A stretch of 5,784 bases of DNA from Alphaproteobacteria bacterium MarineAlpha10_Bin3 (GTDB lineage Bacteria > Pseudomonadota > Alphaproteobacteria > UBA8366 > GCA-2717185), in assembly GCA_002937525.1 (NCBI GenBank), contig PTKA01000113.1, forward strand, positions 1-5,784, written 5' to 3'. How positions within the stretch are numbered: the first letter of the stretch is position 1; every line of letters begins with the position of its first letter. Below the pieces are notes generated by a model. It saw nothing but the letters and a program-made list of their open reading frames with translations, ran no database searches and had not been told where the DNA came from. This document shows, piece by piece, positions 1 to 5,784 of the stretch. Position numbers and translations under genes: made by a program.

Positions 1-174
1 CGTGGCGATCACAAGCGTCTGGCCAGGCTCCCGCAGCATGCGCGCACGGGACGCTAGCGCGGCGCGTGAATCGAGGACGACACGCACGGGCTGGCGACCG
101 TCAGGCGGTGCGGGCCGGACCGTCAGACGCGGATCGTCAATCCGCGCGGTGCCAGAGCCGATAAGAATGGCGTC
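1..174 (-). other. ribD: RibD reductase-domain-like segment fused in frame to the HolA N-terminus
   Basis: Seen: residues 91-148 of the frame starting at 444 contain DAILIGSGT (91-99), then DDPRLTVR (103-110), then RQPVRVVLDSR (117-127) and GQTLVIAT (141-148). Known: this order of motifs is characteristic of the C-terminal reductase domain of RibD (RibD_C family), the NADPH-dependent 5-amino-6-(5-phosphoribosylamino)uracil reductase of riboflavin synthesis. E. coli RibD has a recognisably parallel stretch (HAIL..SATVLADDPALTVR ... RQPIRIVIDS). The RibD deaminase domain and the start of the reductase domain, which should come before this stretch, are missing; HolA sequence takes their place. 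The segment continues past the window. The family match is by eye, from motifs alone. Confidence 0.8.
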
Positions 175-444
175 GGATGCGTCGCGCACCCGAACCACGC
201 GCCGGCCCCCCGTCAACGAGATCGAGGCGGCTTCGTCGGCGATACGCGTTGGTTCCTCGCGCAAAGACGCCGCCGTGATTTCGGCCACAAGAAAAGGGTC
301 CGACAGGTCTTCGGCGACAGAGCGCGCCAGCGCATTGGCACGTTCAAGAACCAATCCGGCATCGGTTCCATAGACCAGAATGGCCCGCGCCATGGGATCG
401 GGCGTACGAAGAAAAGCGTCGATCTGCCTTGGCGCGATCTTCAT
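1..444 (-). CDS. holA: DNA polymerase III delta subunit N-terminus, chimeric: switches in frame to RibD-like sequence (partial, runs off left edge)
   Basis: Seen: an open frame from ATG at 444 runs to the window edge (148 codons, no stop). Residues 1-90 read as the N-terminus of an alphaproteobacterial HolA: MKIAPRQIDAFLR, then AILVYGTDAGLVLERA (residues 21-36), DLSDPF (46-51), and SLTGGRRVVRVRDASD (76-91). Known: HolA is the clamp-loader subunit that opens the beta sliding clamp; full proteins are about 340 residues with an AAA+-like fold. The start lies 7 bases after the lptE stop, and lptE-holA is the usual alphaproteobacterial order, so this is the native holA start. No strong Shine-Dalgarno is visible, so translational coupling to lptE is likely. 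Odd: from about residue 91 the sequence stops resembling HolA and matches the RibD reductase domain, so the clamp-loader core is absent. If the join is real, this copy could not be a working delta subunit. The HolA assignment of the N-terminal part is confident. Confidence 0.85.
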   Translation of the reverse strand, partial: MKIAPRQIDAFLRTPDPMARAILVYGTDAGLVLERANALARSVAEDLSDPFLVAEITAASLREEPTRIADEAASISLTGGRRVVRVRDASDAILIGSGTARIDDPRLTVRPAPPDGRQPVRVVLDSRAALASRARMLREPGQTLVIAT

Positions 445-451
445 TACGGGA

Positions 452-1000
452 TCATCGGGGTAGGAAGAACAAGCCGAGCCGATTCTTGATATCGTTGCTG
501 ATTTCCCGCGCCGCGCGATCCAGGGCGTCGATCTCGGCGCTGGCGGTGGCAAAATCGGAGGCGACAATATTGAAACTGTTGGATGATCGTTCCGAACCGC
601 TAAAGACGACCCGGTTCTCGGCATAACTGAACAATGTATAGGAAACCGACAATACCAGCAGCGCCCGGGTCGCGGTTTCATCGCGCTCGATACCAAGATC
701 CGTGCGGCTTACACTGGTTTCAAGACGCAAAGAATGGCTCGGCCGCGACGGGACCCCGGTCGGATTGATGCGGTCGAGAAGGAAGTTGTGGAGTTTTTGC
801 CCAAGACGATCCGGGATCGGCTCGATGCGCACCTGCTGCAACGCATCCACGACTCCCCCCCTACCTTGCGCGTTGCCATATAGCGGCTGAAACCCACATC
901 CGGCAAGAACCAGCACCGCAGCCATCATCAGCCACCGTCTCGTGGTGGCCAACCCAGAGGCTCGATAACCCCCGGACCGAATCATTCTAAACGACGACAT
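452..1000 (-). CDS. lptE: LPS-assembly lipoprotein LptE
   Basis: LptE is the outer-membrane lipoprotein that plugs the LptD barrel and helps insert lipopolysaccharide into the outer leaflet. Seen: 182 residues with a basic n-region (TTRRW, 19-23), a short hydrophobic core, and a lipobox LAGC with the lipidated Cys at residue 35. It is followed directly by GFQPLYG, a hallmark of the LptE/RlpB family. The C-terminal part ([22 protein letters not shown]) resembles the alphaproteobacterial LptE conserved block. Start: ATG at 1000 overlaps the end of leuS by 14 bases; a second in-frame ATG at 985 sits one base after the leuS stop and would give 177 residues with the same lipobox. Neither has a clear Shine-Dalgarno, so coupling to leuS termination is likely. 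It lies between leuS and holA, the expected order. Family assignment is solid; the exact start is open. Confidence 0.92.
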   Translation of the reverse strand: MSSFRMIRSGGYRASGLATTRRWLMMAAVLVLAGCGFQPLYGNAQGRGGVVDALQQVRIEPIPDRLGQKLHNFLLDRINPTGVPSRPSHSLRLETSVSRTDLGIERDETATRALLVLSVSYTLFSYAENRVVFSGSERSSNSFNIVASDFATASAEIDALDRAAREISNDIKNRLGLFFLPR

Positions 1001-3551
1001 TGACGATTTTATTGGTTACGACAATGACCCGGCGTGGTGCTGCGCCGCCCATCGCCCGCCTGACGGGTTCGAGCGCCAGCGCCGCCTGTTCGACAACGGC
1101 ATTTTCCGCGTCGCGCGGCATTTCAATCGTACCACGGAGTTTGCCCTTGACCTGGACCGCGATAGTAACCGTTTCATCGATGAGAAAAGCTTTATCGGCA
1201 ACCGGCCAGTCCGACTCCGCGAGCAGCTTTTCATGCCCGAGCCGCTGCCAAAGTTCTTCGGCAATATGGGGCATCATCGGGCCGATCAATTTAACCGTGG
1301 TATCGAAACCGAACCGGCGCACCCAATCGTGACCGGCTTCCTGGGAGCCGAAGGCTTCCAATGCGTTGGTCAACTCCCGGACATGTGCGACCGCGCGGTT
1401 GAACCGAAATAGTTCCAGATCGGCCGTGACCGCAAAAATGGCGCGATGGATCATGCGGGTCATTGCGACGCATGCTTCGCCGAATGCGTCAGGCTGCGCC
1501 GCGCCGGCCATGGCGACGGCGCCATCTGGCGCGGCGATCAGCCGCCAAATACGGTTTACATAGCGCCATGAGCCGTCGATACCGGATTCGGTCCATTCCA
1601 GATCACGTTCCGGTGGACTATCCGACATCATGAAAAGGCGGCCGGAATCCGCTCCATACAGTTCTAGTATTTCAGCTGGGTCGACGACATTGCGCCGAGA
1701 TTTGCTCATTTTCTCCGACCGGCCCACGGTGACCCGAAGGCCACTTTCCACGTCGATCATTTGGCCACCCGGACCGGTCGTGATCTGGCTTGGATATACC
1801 CAGCCGCCATCGGAATCCTGGTAGGTTTCATGGCACACCATGCCCTGGGTGAACAAACCGGCGAACGGTTCGTCTATTCCAAGATACCCGCAGCGTTTGA
1901 GCGCGCGCGTGAAGAAGCGGGCATAAAGCAGATGCAGCACCGCATGTTCGACGCCGCCAATATATTGATCAACCGGCAACCAGTAATCGACCGCATCGCG
2001 CCGGAACGCCCGGTCGCTGGAAGGCGCGCAGAACCGGGCAAAATACCAGGAAGATTCAACGAAGGTGTCGAACGTATCCGTTTCACGCCTCGCGGCGGCG
2101 CCGCATAACGGACAATCGACATGCTTCCAGGTTGGATGACGATCCAGCGGATTGCCCGGTTCATCGAAGGTCACGTCGTCCGGCAGGGTTACCGGAAGAT
2201 CGCCTTCGGGCACCGGCACGATGCCACATGACGCACAATGGATGACCGGGACCGGACAGCCCCAATAGCGTTGCCGCGACACGCCCCAATCCCGCAGCCG
2301 GTAATTGACCTTGCCTTCACCGGCGCCAATTTCCTCCAGCCGGGCGATGGCGCGAATGATCGCCGCCGTCACGCCGAGCCCGTCCAGGAAACCGGAATTA
2401 ATCAGGACGCCGTCTCCGACATAGGCTTGGGCGCCGATCTCGAAACCAGCCGCTTCGATGTCCGGTGGGTAGACGACGGGAAGGATGGGTAGCGCGTATT
2501 TTCGGGCGAAATCGAGGTCACGCTGATCATGTCCAGGACAGCCGAAAATCGCCCCGGTGCCGTATTCCATCAAGATGAAATTGGCGACATAGACGGGCAA
2601 GGCTGCCCCGTCCTTGAAAGGATGGGCGACCGTAAGGCCGGTATCGTGCCCGCATTTTTCCGCCGCTTCGAGCGCCGCCTCGCTGGTGCCAAGCCGGCCG
2701 CATTCGGCCAGGAATTCGGCCAGGGCCGGGTCGGTTTTGGCGCATTCCAGCGCCAGCGGATGATTGGGCGACAGGGCGCAAAACGATGCGCCGAACAACG
2801 TGTCCGGCCGGGTCGTGAACACATCGAACCCATCTTTTCGGCCAATCAACTGAAAATGAACCCTGGCACCTTCGGAACGGTTGATCCAGTTGGTTTGCAT
2901 GAGCCGGACTTTGTCGGGCCAGCGGTCCAGCGCCTCGATTCCTTCCAGCAGTTCGTCGGCGAATTGCGTGATTCCGAAGAACCACTGCGCCTGCCGCCGC
3001 CGCACCACCTGCGCCCCGGACCGCCAGCCCCGGCCGTCGATGACCTGTTCATTGGCCAGAACCGTGTTCTCGACCGGATCCCAATTGACCCAGGATTCCT
3101 TGCGGTATGCCAGTCCCGCCGCGAGGAATTCGAGAAACATCTTCTGTTCGTGAACGTAGTATTCCGGTTCGCAGGTAGAGATTTCCCGGCTCCAGTCGAT
3201 CGACAGACCCATGGATTTGAGCTGGTCGCGCATCACCGCGATATTTTGGCGCGTCCAGATGGCGGGATGCACCTTGTTTTCGAAGGCGGCGTTTTCAGCC
3301 GGCAGACCGAACGAATCCCATCCCATCGGATGCAGGACATTGAAGCCCTGCGCGCGTTTGAACCGGGCGGTGACGTCGCCCATCGTATAGTTGCGTACAT
3401 GCCCCATATGGATCCGGCCCGACGGGTAGGGGAACATTTCCAGGACATAGTATTTCGGCCGGTCCGGTTCTTCGGATACCTCGAAAATGCGCCGATCCCG
3501 CCAAATTTCTTGCCATTTGGCTTCCGTTTCCTTGGCGTTATAGCGGCTCAT
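987..3551 (-). CDS. leuS: Leucyl-tRNA synthetase
   Basis: A cytoplasmic class Ia aminoacyl-tRNA synthetase that charges tRNA-Leu with leucine using ATP and edits misactivated amino acids. Seen: 854 residues, a normal bacterial length. [11 protein letters not shown] (41-51) holds the HIGH-type signature (HMGH, 48-51). The CP1 editing domain carries the threonine-rich TTRPDT (246-251) and [15 protein letters not shown] (331-345) with the conserved editing aspartate. A four-cysteine zinc site is visible at C439/C442 and C480/C483, followed by [10 protein letters not shown] (498-507). KMSKS is at 614-618. The C-terminal anticodon-binding region ([17 protein letters not shown]) and the final [12 protein letters not shown] block are intact. 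Start: ATG at 3551 with an AGGAAAG Shine-Dalgarno 11 bases upstream. It lies 69 bases after the DUF3576 gene on the same strand, with no convincing terminator between, so probably one operon. All catalytic signatures are present. Confidence 0.98.
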   Translation of the reverse strand: MSRYNAKETEAKWQEIWRDRRIFEVSEEPDRPKYYVLEMFPYPSGRIHMGHVRNYTMGDVTARFKRAQGFNVLHPMGWDSFGLPAENAAFENKVHPAIWTRQNIAVMRDQLKSMGLSIDWSREISTCEPEYYVHEQKMFLEFLAAGLAYRKESWVNWDPVENTVLANEQVIDGRGWRSGAQVVRRRQAQWFFGITQFADELLEGIEALDRWPDKVRLMQTNWINRSEGARVHFQLIGRKDGFDVFTTRPDTLFGASFCALSPNHPLALECAKTDPALAEFLAECGRLGTSEAALEAAEKCGHDTGLTVAHPFKDGAALPVYVANFILMEYGTGAIFGCPGHDQRDLDFARKYALPILPVVYPPDIEAAGFEIGAQAYVGDGVLINSGFLDGLGVTAAIIRAIARLEEIGAGEGKVNYRLRDWGVSRQRYWGCPVPVIHCASCGIVPVPEGDLPVTLPDDVTFDEPGNPLDRHPTWKHVDCPLCGAAARRETDTFDTFVESSWYFARFCAPSSDRAFRRDAVDYWLPVDQYIGGVEHAVLHLLYARFFTRALKRCGYLGIDEPFAGLFTQGMVCHETYQDSDGGWVYPSQITTGPGGQMIDVESGLRVTVGRSEKMSKSRRNVVDPAEILELYGADSGRLFMMSDSPPERDLEWTESGIDGSWRYVNRIWRLIAAPDGAVAMAGAAQPDAFGEACVAMTRMIHRAIFAVTADLELFRFNRAVAHVRELTNALEAFGSQEAGHDWVRRFGFDTTVKLIGPMMPHIAEELWQRLGHEKLLAESDWPVADKAFLIDETVTIAVQVKGKLRGTIEMPRDAENAVVEQAALALEPVRRAMGGAAPRRVIVVTNKIVNVVV

Positions 3552-3562
3552 TGCAGCGCGAA

Positions 3563-3569
3563 CTTTCCT
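3563..3569 (-). promoter_or_regulatory. Ribosome binding site of leuS
   Basis: On the minus strand this reads AGGAAAG, ending 11 bases before the ATG at 3551. It is the clearest Shine-Dalgarno in the minus-strand operon and supports the leuS start used here; the neighbouring genes have weak or no visible sites. Confidence 0.6.
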
Positions 3570-3620
3570 GGGGTGGCGTGCGTCAATGTGGGCGGCAAAC
3601 CGGATGCGCGCCGGGCGGCG

Positions 3621-4130
3621 TTATTGGGCGCGAAGATTGGCGATGCGCAGTTCACGGGCACGGCGCAAGATAGCATTTTCGATGTCCCGGATGGTTTGGG
3701 GATCGACGCTGGCCTGCTGCCACGATCCACCGTCGCGTGCCTGACGAAATACCGATATACGCAACCCATCGGCGCGCAACTGGCGGTCGAGAATATAAAT
3801 ATTCACCTTGACCCGCTCATTGGGCGTTTCGGGCGGTGTATACCAGTCGGTAATAATGACGCCGCCAAAAGGATCGGCTGAACTCAACGGCATAAACGAC
3901 ATCGTGTCGAGGGACGCGCGCCACAGATAGCTGTTCACGGCGATACCGCCCGACGCGACACCTTGATCGCTGCCGCCGAAAAGCGTTTCGATCAACCCGC
4001 CATTATTCGATCTGGCTGATGGTTCCGCGGTTGGCGGCGGCGCGTCGGGGACGATGCCAACGCTTTCGCAGGCACCCAGCGTCAACGCAAGGACCGCAAT
4101 GGCGGCGCAACGGAACCAAGAATTCCTCAT
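3621..4130 (-). CDS. DUF3576 family lipoprotein
   Basis: Seen: 169 residues with a lipoprotein signal peptide: MRNSWFR n-region, hydrophobic AAIAVLALTL, and lipobox LGAC with Cys at residue 21. A Pro/Ser-rich linker (about 25-43) follows. The folded part starts with GGIAVNSYLWRASLDTMSFMPLSSADPFGG, and VIITDWYTPPETPNERVKVNIYIL is a strongly conserved-looking block; the C-terminus is a charged helix (RDIENAILRRARELRIANLRAQ). Known: this matches my memory of DUF3576, an alphaproteobacterial lipoprotein family of unknown function commonly next to leuS and lptE. No reaction or partner can be assigned from sequence. It is first in the minus-strand operon and faces the divergent YggS gene. Its link to lptE suggests an envelope role, which is inference only. 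No clear Shine-Dalgarno precedes the ATG. Confidence 0.85.
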   Translation of the reverse strand: MRNSWFRCAAIAVLALTLGACESVGIVPDAPPPTAEPSARSNNGGLIETLFGGSDQGVASGGIAVNSYLWRASLDTMSFMPLSSADPFGGVIITDWYTPPETPNERVKVNIYILDRQLRADGLRISVFRQARDGGSWQQASVDPQTIRDIENAILRRARELRIANLRAQ

Positions 4131-4218
4131 GGCTGGTTTATGCCCGAAAACAACCGGTCATATCCAGTATAATGTCACGATAAGACCAATATAGCCGCTG
4201 TCAGGGAATGCAACCGCG
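4131..4218. promoter_or_regulatory. Divergent intergenic promoter region
   Basis: This 88-base, AT-richer gap separates the minus-strand lipoprotein-leuS-lptE-holA operon from the plus-strand YggS gene. Plus strand: a perfect TATAAT at 4168-4173, 45 bases before the ATG, without a recognisable -35 at 17-18 bases upstream. Minus strand: two -10-like hexamers, TATACT (4171 to 4166, overlapping the plus-strand box) and TATATT (4193 to 4188), also without a convincing -35. The region probably drives both directions. Which boxes are used cannot be told from sequence. Confidence 0.5.
4203..4208 (+). promoter_or_regulatory. Ribosome binding site of the YggS-family gene
   Basis: AGGGAA lies 10 bases before the ATG at 4219 and supports that start. 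An ATG at 4208 is out of frame with the gene and lies too close to this site to be its partner. Confidence 0.5.
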
Positions 4219-4914
4219 ATGGGTGAGAAAATTGATTTTGCGGCAAACCTGGCAAATGTGCGGGCGAAAATCGCCGAAGCCGCCAGCCTGGCCGGGCGCG
4301 ACCCACGCGCGGTGACGCTGGTCGCCGTTGGCAAAGCCCACCCGGCGGAGCGGTCGCGCGCCGCTCTGACGGCGGGTCAACGGGTGTTCGCAGAGAACCG
4401 GGTGCAGGAAGCCGCAGCGAAATGGCCGGCGTTGAAAGAACAATTTTCCGATACGGTCCTGCATCTCATCGGACCCTTGCAAACCAACAAGGTCAAGCAG
4501 GCCGTGGCGCTGTTCGATGTCATCGAGACCCTTGACCGTCCCCGGCTGGCCCGGTCGCTGGCCACGGAATTCGATCGAAGCGGCCGCCAACCGCCCTGTT
4601 TCATACAAGTGAATTCCGGGGCGGAACCGCAGAAGGCCGGCATTCCGCCGCAAGAAGCGGATGCCTTTATCGCCGCATGCGTTAATGAGTTTGCCTTGCC
4701 GGTCGCTGGCCTGATGTGCATCCCGCCGGCCGCCGATGAGCCGTCACTGCATTTTGCCCTGTTGCGCGAAATTGCCGGGCGCCACGGTCTGACCGGATTG
4801 AGCATGGGCATGTCGGCGGATTACGAAATCGCGATTGCCTTCGGTGCGACCCATATACGGGTTGGCACGGCAATCTTCGGTTCGCGCCCTCCCCTTACGG
4901 CAAATCGGGATTGA
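4219..4914 (+). CDS. yggS: YggS/PLPBP-family pyridoxal phosphate homeostasis protein
   Basis: A small cytoplasmic PLP-binding protein with an alanine-racemase-like TIM-barrel fold. Known members have no firm catalytic activity and help keep free PLP and amino/keto-acid pools in balance. Seen: 231 residues, the family length. The PLP lysine is K39 in LVAVGKAHP (usual LVAVSKTxP); FAENRVQEA (about 63-71) replaces the usual FGENxVQE. HLIGPLQTNKVKQA, VNSGAEPQKAGI, SMGMSADYEIAI and the phosphate-binding end GATHIRVGTAIFG are all recognisable. The start is the ATG with an upstream AGGGAA. It is transcribed divergently from the DUF3576-leuS operon and converges on the L,D-transpeptidase-like gene, overlapping its stop by 20 bases. 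Small departures near the lysine are noted as a finding; the fold and PLP lysine are intact. Confidence 0.95.
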   Translation: MGEKIDFAANLANVRAKIAEAASLAGRDPRAVTLVAVGKAHPAERSRAALTAGQRVFAENRVQEAAAKWPALKEQFSDTVLHLIGPLQTNKVKQAVALFDVIETLDRPRLARSLATEFDRSGRQPPCFIQVNSGAEPQKAGIPPQEADAFIAACVNEFALPVAGLMCIPPAADEPSLHFALLREIAGRHGLTGLSMGMSADYEIAIAFGATHIRVGTAIFGSRPPLTANRD

Positions 4915-5401
4915 CGCAAAGCCGGTCGCCGGGCGAACAAGCGCCAAGCATTGCCAGCAGATCGGGCAGGGCCATCGCCACGCAGCCTTCGGTCGGCGCG
5001 CCGTTGGCCCGCGCGACATGCACGAATATCGCGCTGCCGGAACCCGGCACCGGCGGATCGTCGTTATGTCCCAGCACGACGACGATATCGTAGGCACCAT
5101 CGTCACGCCAAAGCGCTTCCGTGCTTGCCGGGTAGGGCAGGCTGACGGGACGGTTATAGGCCGGGTCGCGCGGATCGTCACACCAGCCATCGCGCTGGCG
5201 GATTGGCGCAACCGGCATGGCCGTATCGGGCGGGTCGATCCGGTCCGGGCGGAACATGACCCGGCGGATGGCGAAACAGCCCGCTGGCGTTGCGCCATCG
5301 CCTTCGATTTTGGCATGGGTTATGCCCGACCGGCCAAGCGCGCAGGCGACGCGCCGACCACCAAATTCCAGCAACCCCGCCGCCGTTACGCTAAAATCCA
5401 T
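4895..5401 (-). CDS. YkuD-type L,D-transpeptidase-like protein, no signal peptide
   Basis: Seen: 168 residues from ATG at 5401. An alternative TTG at 5416 would add five residues. The N-terminal half holds GRSGITHAKIEGDGATPAG, and the C-terminal half holds VVLGHNDDPPVPGSGSAIFVHVA followed by APTEGCVAM. The last two fit the YkuD catalytic pattern: a His (in IFVH) then a nucleophile Cys in T-x-G-C, with Glu where the common SHGC motif has His. Known: YkuD enzymes make 3-3 peptidoglycan crosslinks or attach proteins to peptidoglycan in the periplasm. This compact alphaproteobacterial branch has no proven substrate that I can name. No hydrophobic signal peptide is present, and the frame upstream is closed by a stop at 5450-5452, so none is hidden by a wrong start. 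It probably shares a transcript with the gene ending at 5418. Fold assignment is good, activity inferred. Confidence 0.88.
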   Translation of the reverse strand: MDFSVTAAGLLEFGGRRVACALGRSGITHAKIEGDGATPAGCFAIRRVMFRPDRIDPPDTAMPVAPIRQRDGWCDDPRDPAYNRPVSLPYPASTEALWRDDGAYDIVVVLGHNDDPPVPGSGSAIFVHVARANGAPTEGCVAMALPDLLAMLGACSPGDRLCVNPDLP

Positions 5402-5417
5402 GGCCGAATATAGCAAA

Positions 5418-5784
5418 CTAGCTCGGCAGATTACCCAATTCCGCCCGTTTCATTTGCCGATACCGGTTCAGCGCGTTGAGCATGGTTTGGGAGATTGCCT
5501 CGGTGGGCACGAACTGGGGACGCGCCGCCGCCGGGCCGGCGCCTGGTTCGGCCGGTTTTCTATTGTCGTCCTGGGCCGGTGGCTGGGCTGCGGTTTTTGC
5601 CGCGAGCGCCATCAGTTTATCCGACAGGCGCCGGTCGATGACCGGCAGCGCCGATGGGCGGCTCATCGCGGGCTGTGGCGATTGGCGCTCGACCTGGCCC
5701 AGAGGGGCCCGCCCAAGACCCTGGACCGAACCGGACAACGGCACCGCCGAACGGGCCCGAAGAACGGCGGCGATCGGGCCGCTG
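5418..5784 (-). CDS. Uncharacterised Pro/Ala-rich protein, C-terminal part (runs off right edge)
   Basis: I do not recognise this gene. Seen: an open frame enters from the right edge and ends at TAG 5420-5418, giving at least 121 residues. A GTG at 5744 could be a start, but the frame stays open above it with similar composition (SGPIAAVLRARSA), so the true start is probably outside the window. The sequence is low-complexity and rich in Pro, Ala and Arg (for example AAQPPAQ and EPGAGPAAARP), suggesting a disordered linker. It ends in a short predicted amphipathic helix with alternating hydrophobic and basic residues (AISQTMLNALNRYRQMKRAEL). No catalytic motif, signal peptide or membrane segment is visible. 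Its stop is 16 bases before the ATG of the L,D-transpeptidase-like gene on the same strand, so the two are probably co-transcribed. It could be the tail of a larger scaffold or envelope protein, but that is a guess. Confidence 0.6.
   Translation of the reverse strand, partial: SGPIAAVLRARSAVPLSGSVQGLGRAPLGQVERQSPQPAMSRPSALPVIDRRLSDKLMALAAKTAAQPPAQDDNRKPAEPGAGPAAARPQFVPTEAISQTMLNALNRYRQMKRAELGNLPS

Noticed and set aside
2..373. A 123-codon plus-strand frame at the left edge
   Set aside because: The opposite strand carries recognisable HolA and RibD motifs throughout; the plus frame is Arg/Ser-rich shadow translation.
3552..3620. Possible terminator or leader regulation between the lipoprotein gene and leuS
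   Set aside because: The 69 bases are GC-rich, but I found no strong hairpin followed by a T run, and no leader peptide rich in leucine codons.
2529..3881. A 450-codon open frame on the plus strand
   Set aside because: It is antisense to leuS and part of the DUF3576 gene, both with full family motifs. The translation shows no recognisable domain; long antisense frames are common in GC-rich genes.
4744..5316. A 190-codon minus-strand frame overlapping the L,D-transpeptidase-like gene
   Set aside because: It is a different frame of the same DNA, with no family motifs and an Arg/Ser/Pro-rich shadow composition.
4835..5413. A 192-codon open frame on the plus strand
   Set aside because: It lies antisense to the YkuD-type gene, whose catalytic motifs are clear, and overlaps the end of yggS in another frame.
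5402..5416. TTG at 5416 as start of the L,D-transpeptidase-like gene
   Set aside because: The ATG at 5401 is a stronger start codon and the five extra residues add no signal peptide. Neither start has a clear Shine-Dalgarno, so it remains possible but is not preferred.

Overview
The window looks like core chromosome of a GC-rich alphaproteobacterium, most likely Rhodospirillales-like. This rests on the protein style and on the gene order DUF3576 lipoprotein - leuS - lptE - holA, with a divergent YggS-family gene. No search could be run to place it more precisely. Coding density is very high and no gap exceeds 300 bases. I see no mobile element, CRISPR array, tRNA or rRNA.

Layout. Positions 4130 down to 1 (minus strand) form a probable operon. 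It runs from a DUF3576 lipoprotein (4130-3621) to leucyl-tRNA synthetase leuS (3551-987), then the LPS-assembly lipoprotein lptE (1000-452, overlapping leuS by up to 14 bases), then the start of holA (444 to the window edge), the DNA polymerase III delta subunit. An 88-base divergent intergenic region (4131-4218) carries a perfect TATAAT box and separates this operon from a plus-strand YggS/PLPBP-family PLP-binding protein (4219-4914). That gene converges on, and overlaps by 20 bases, a minus-strand YkuD-type L,D-transpeptidase-like gene (5401-4895). Upstream of the latter, and probably co-transcribed with it, is the C-terminal part of an unrecognised Pro/Ala-rich protein that runs off the right edge (5784-5418).

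The genes combine housekeeping functions (aminoacylation, clamp loading, PLP homeostasis) with envelope functions (LptE, a second lipoprotein, an L,D-transpeptidase fold). I do not see a new multi-gene system.

The one striking anomaly is at the left edge. The holA reading frame begins as a normal delta subunit for about 90 residues, then continues without a frame break into sequence that reads as the reductase domain of the riboflavin enzyme RibD. The switch lies at a short shared motif and a 6-base direct repeat. This is either an assembly or recombination chimera or a real, very unusual gene fusion, and it is the item most worth checking.
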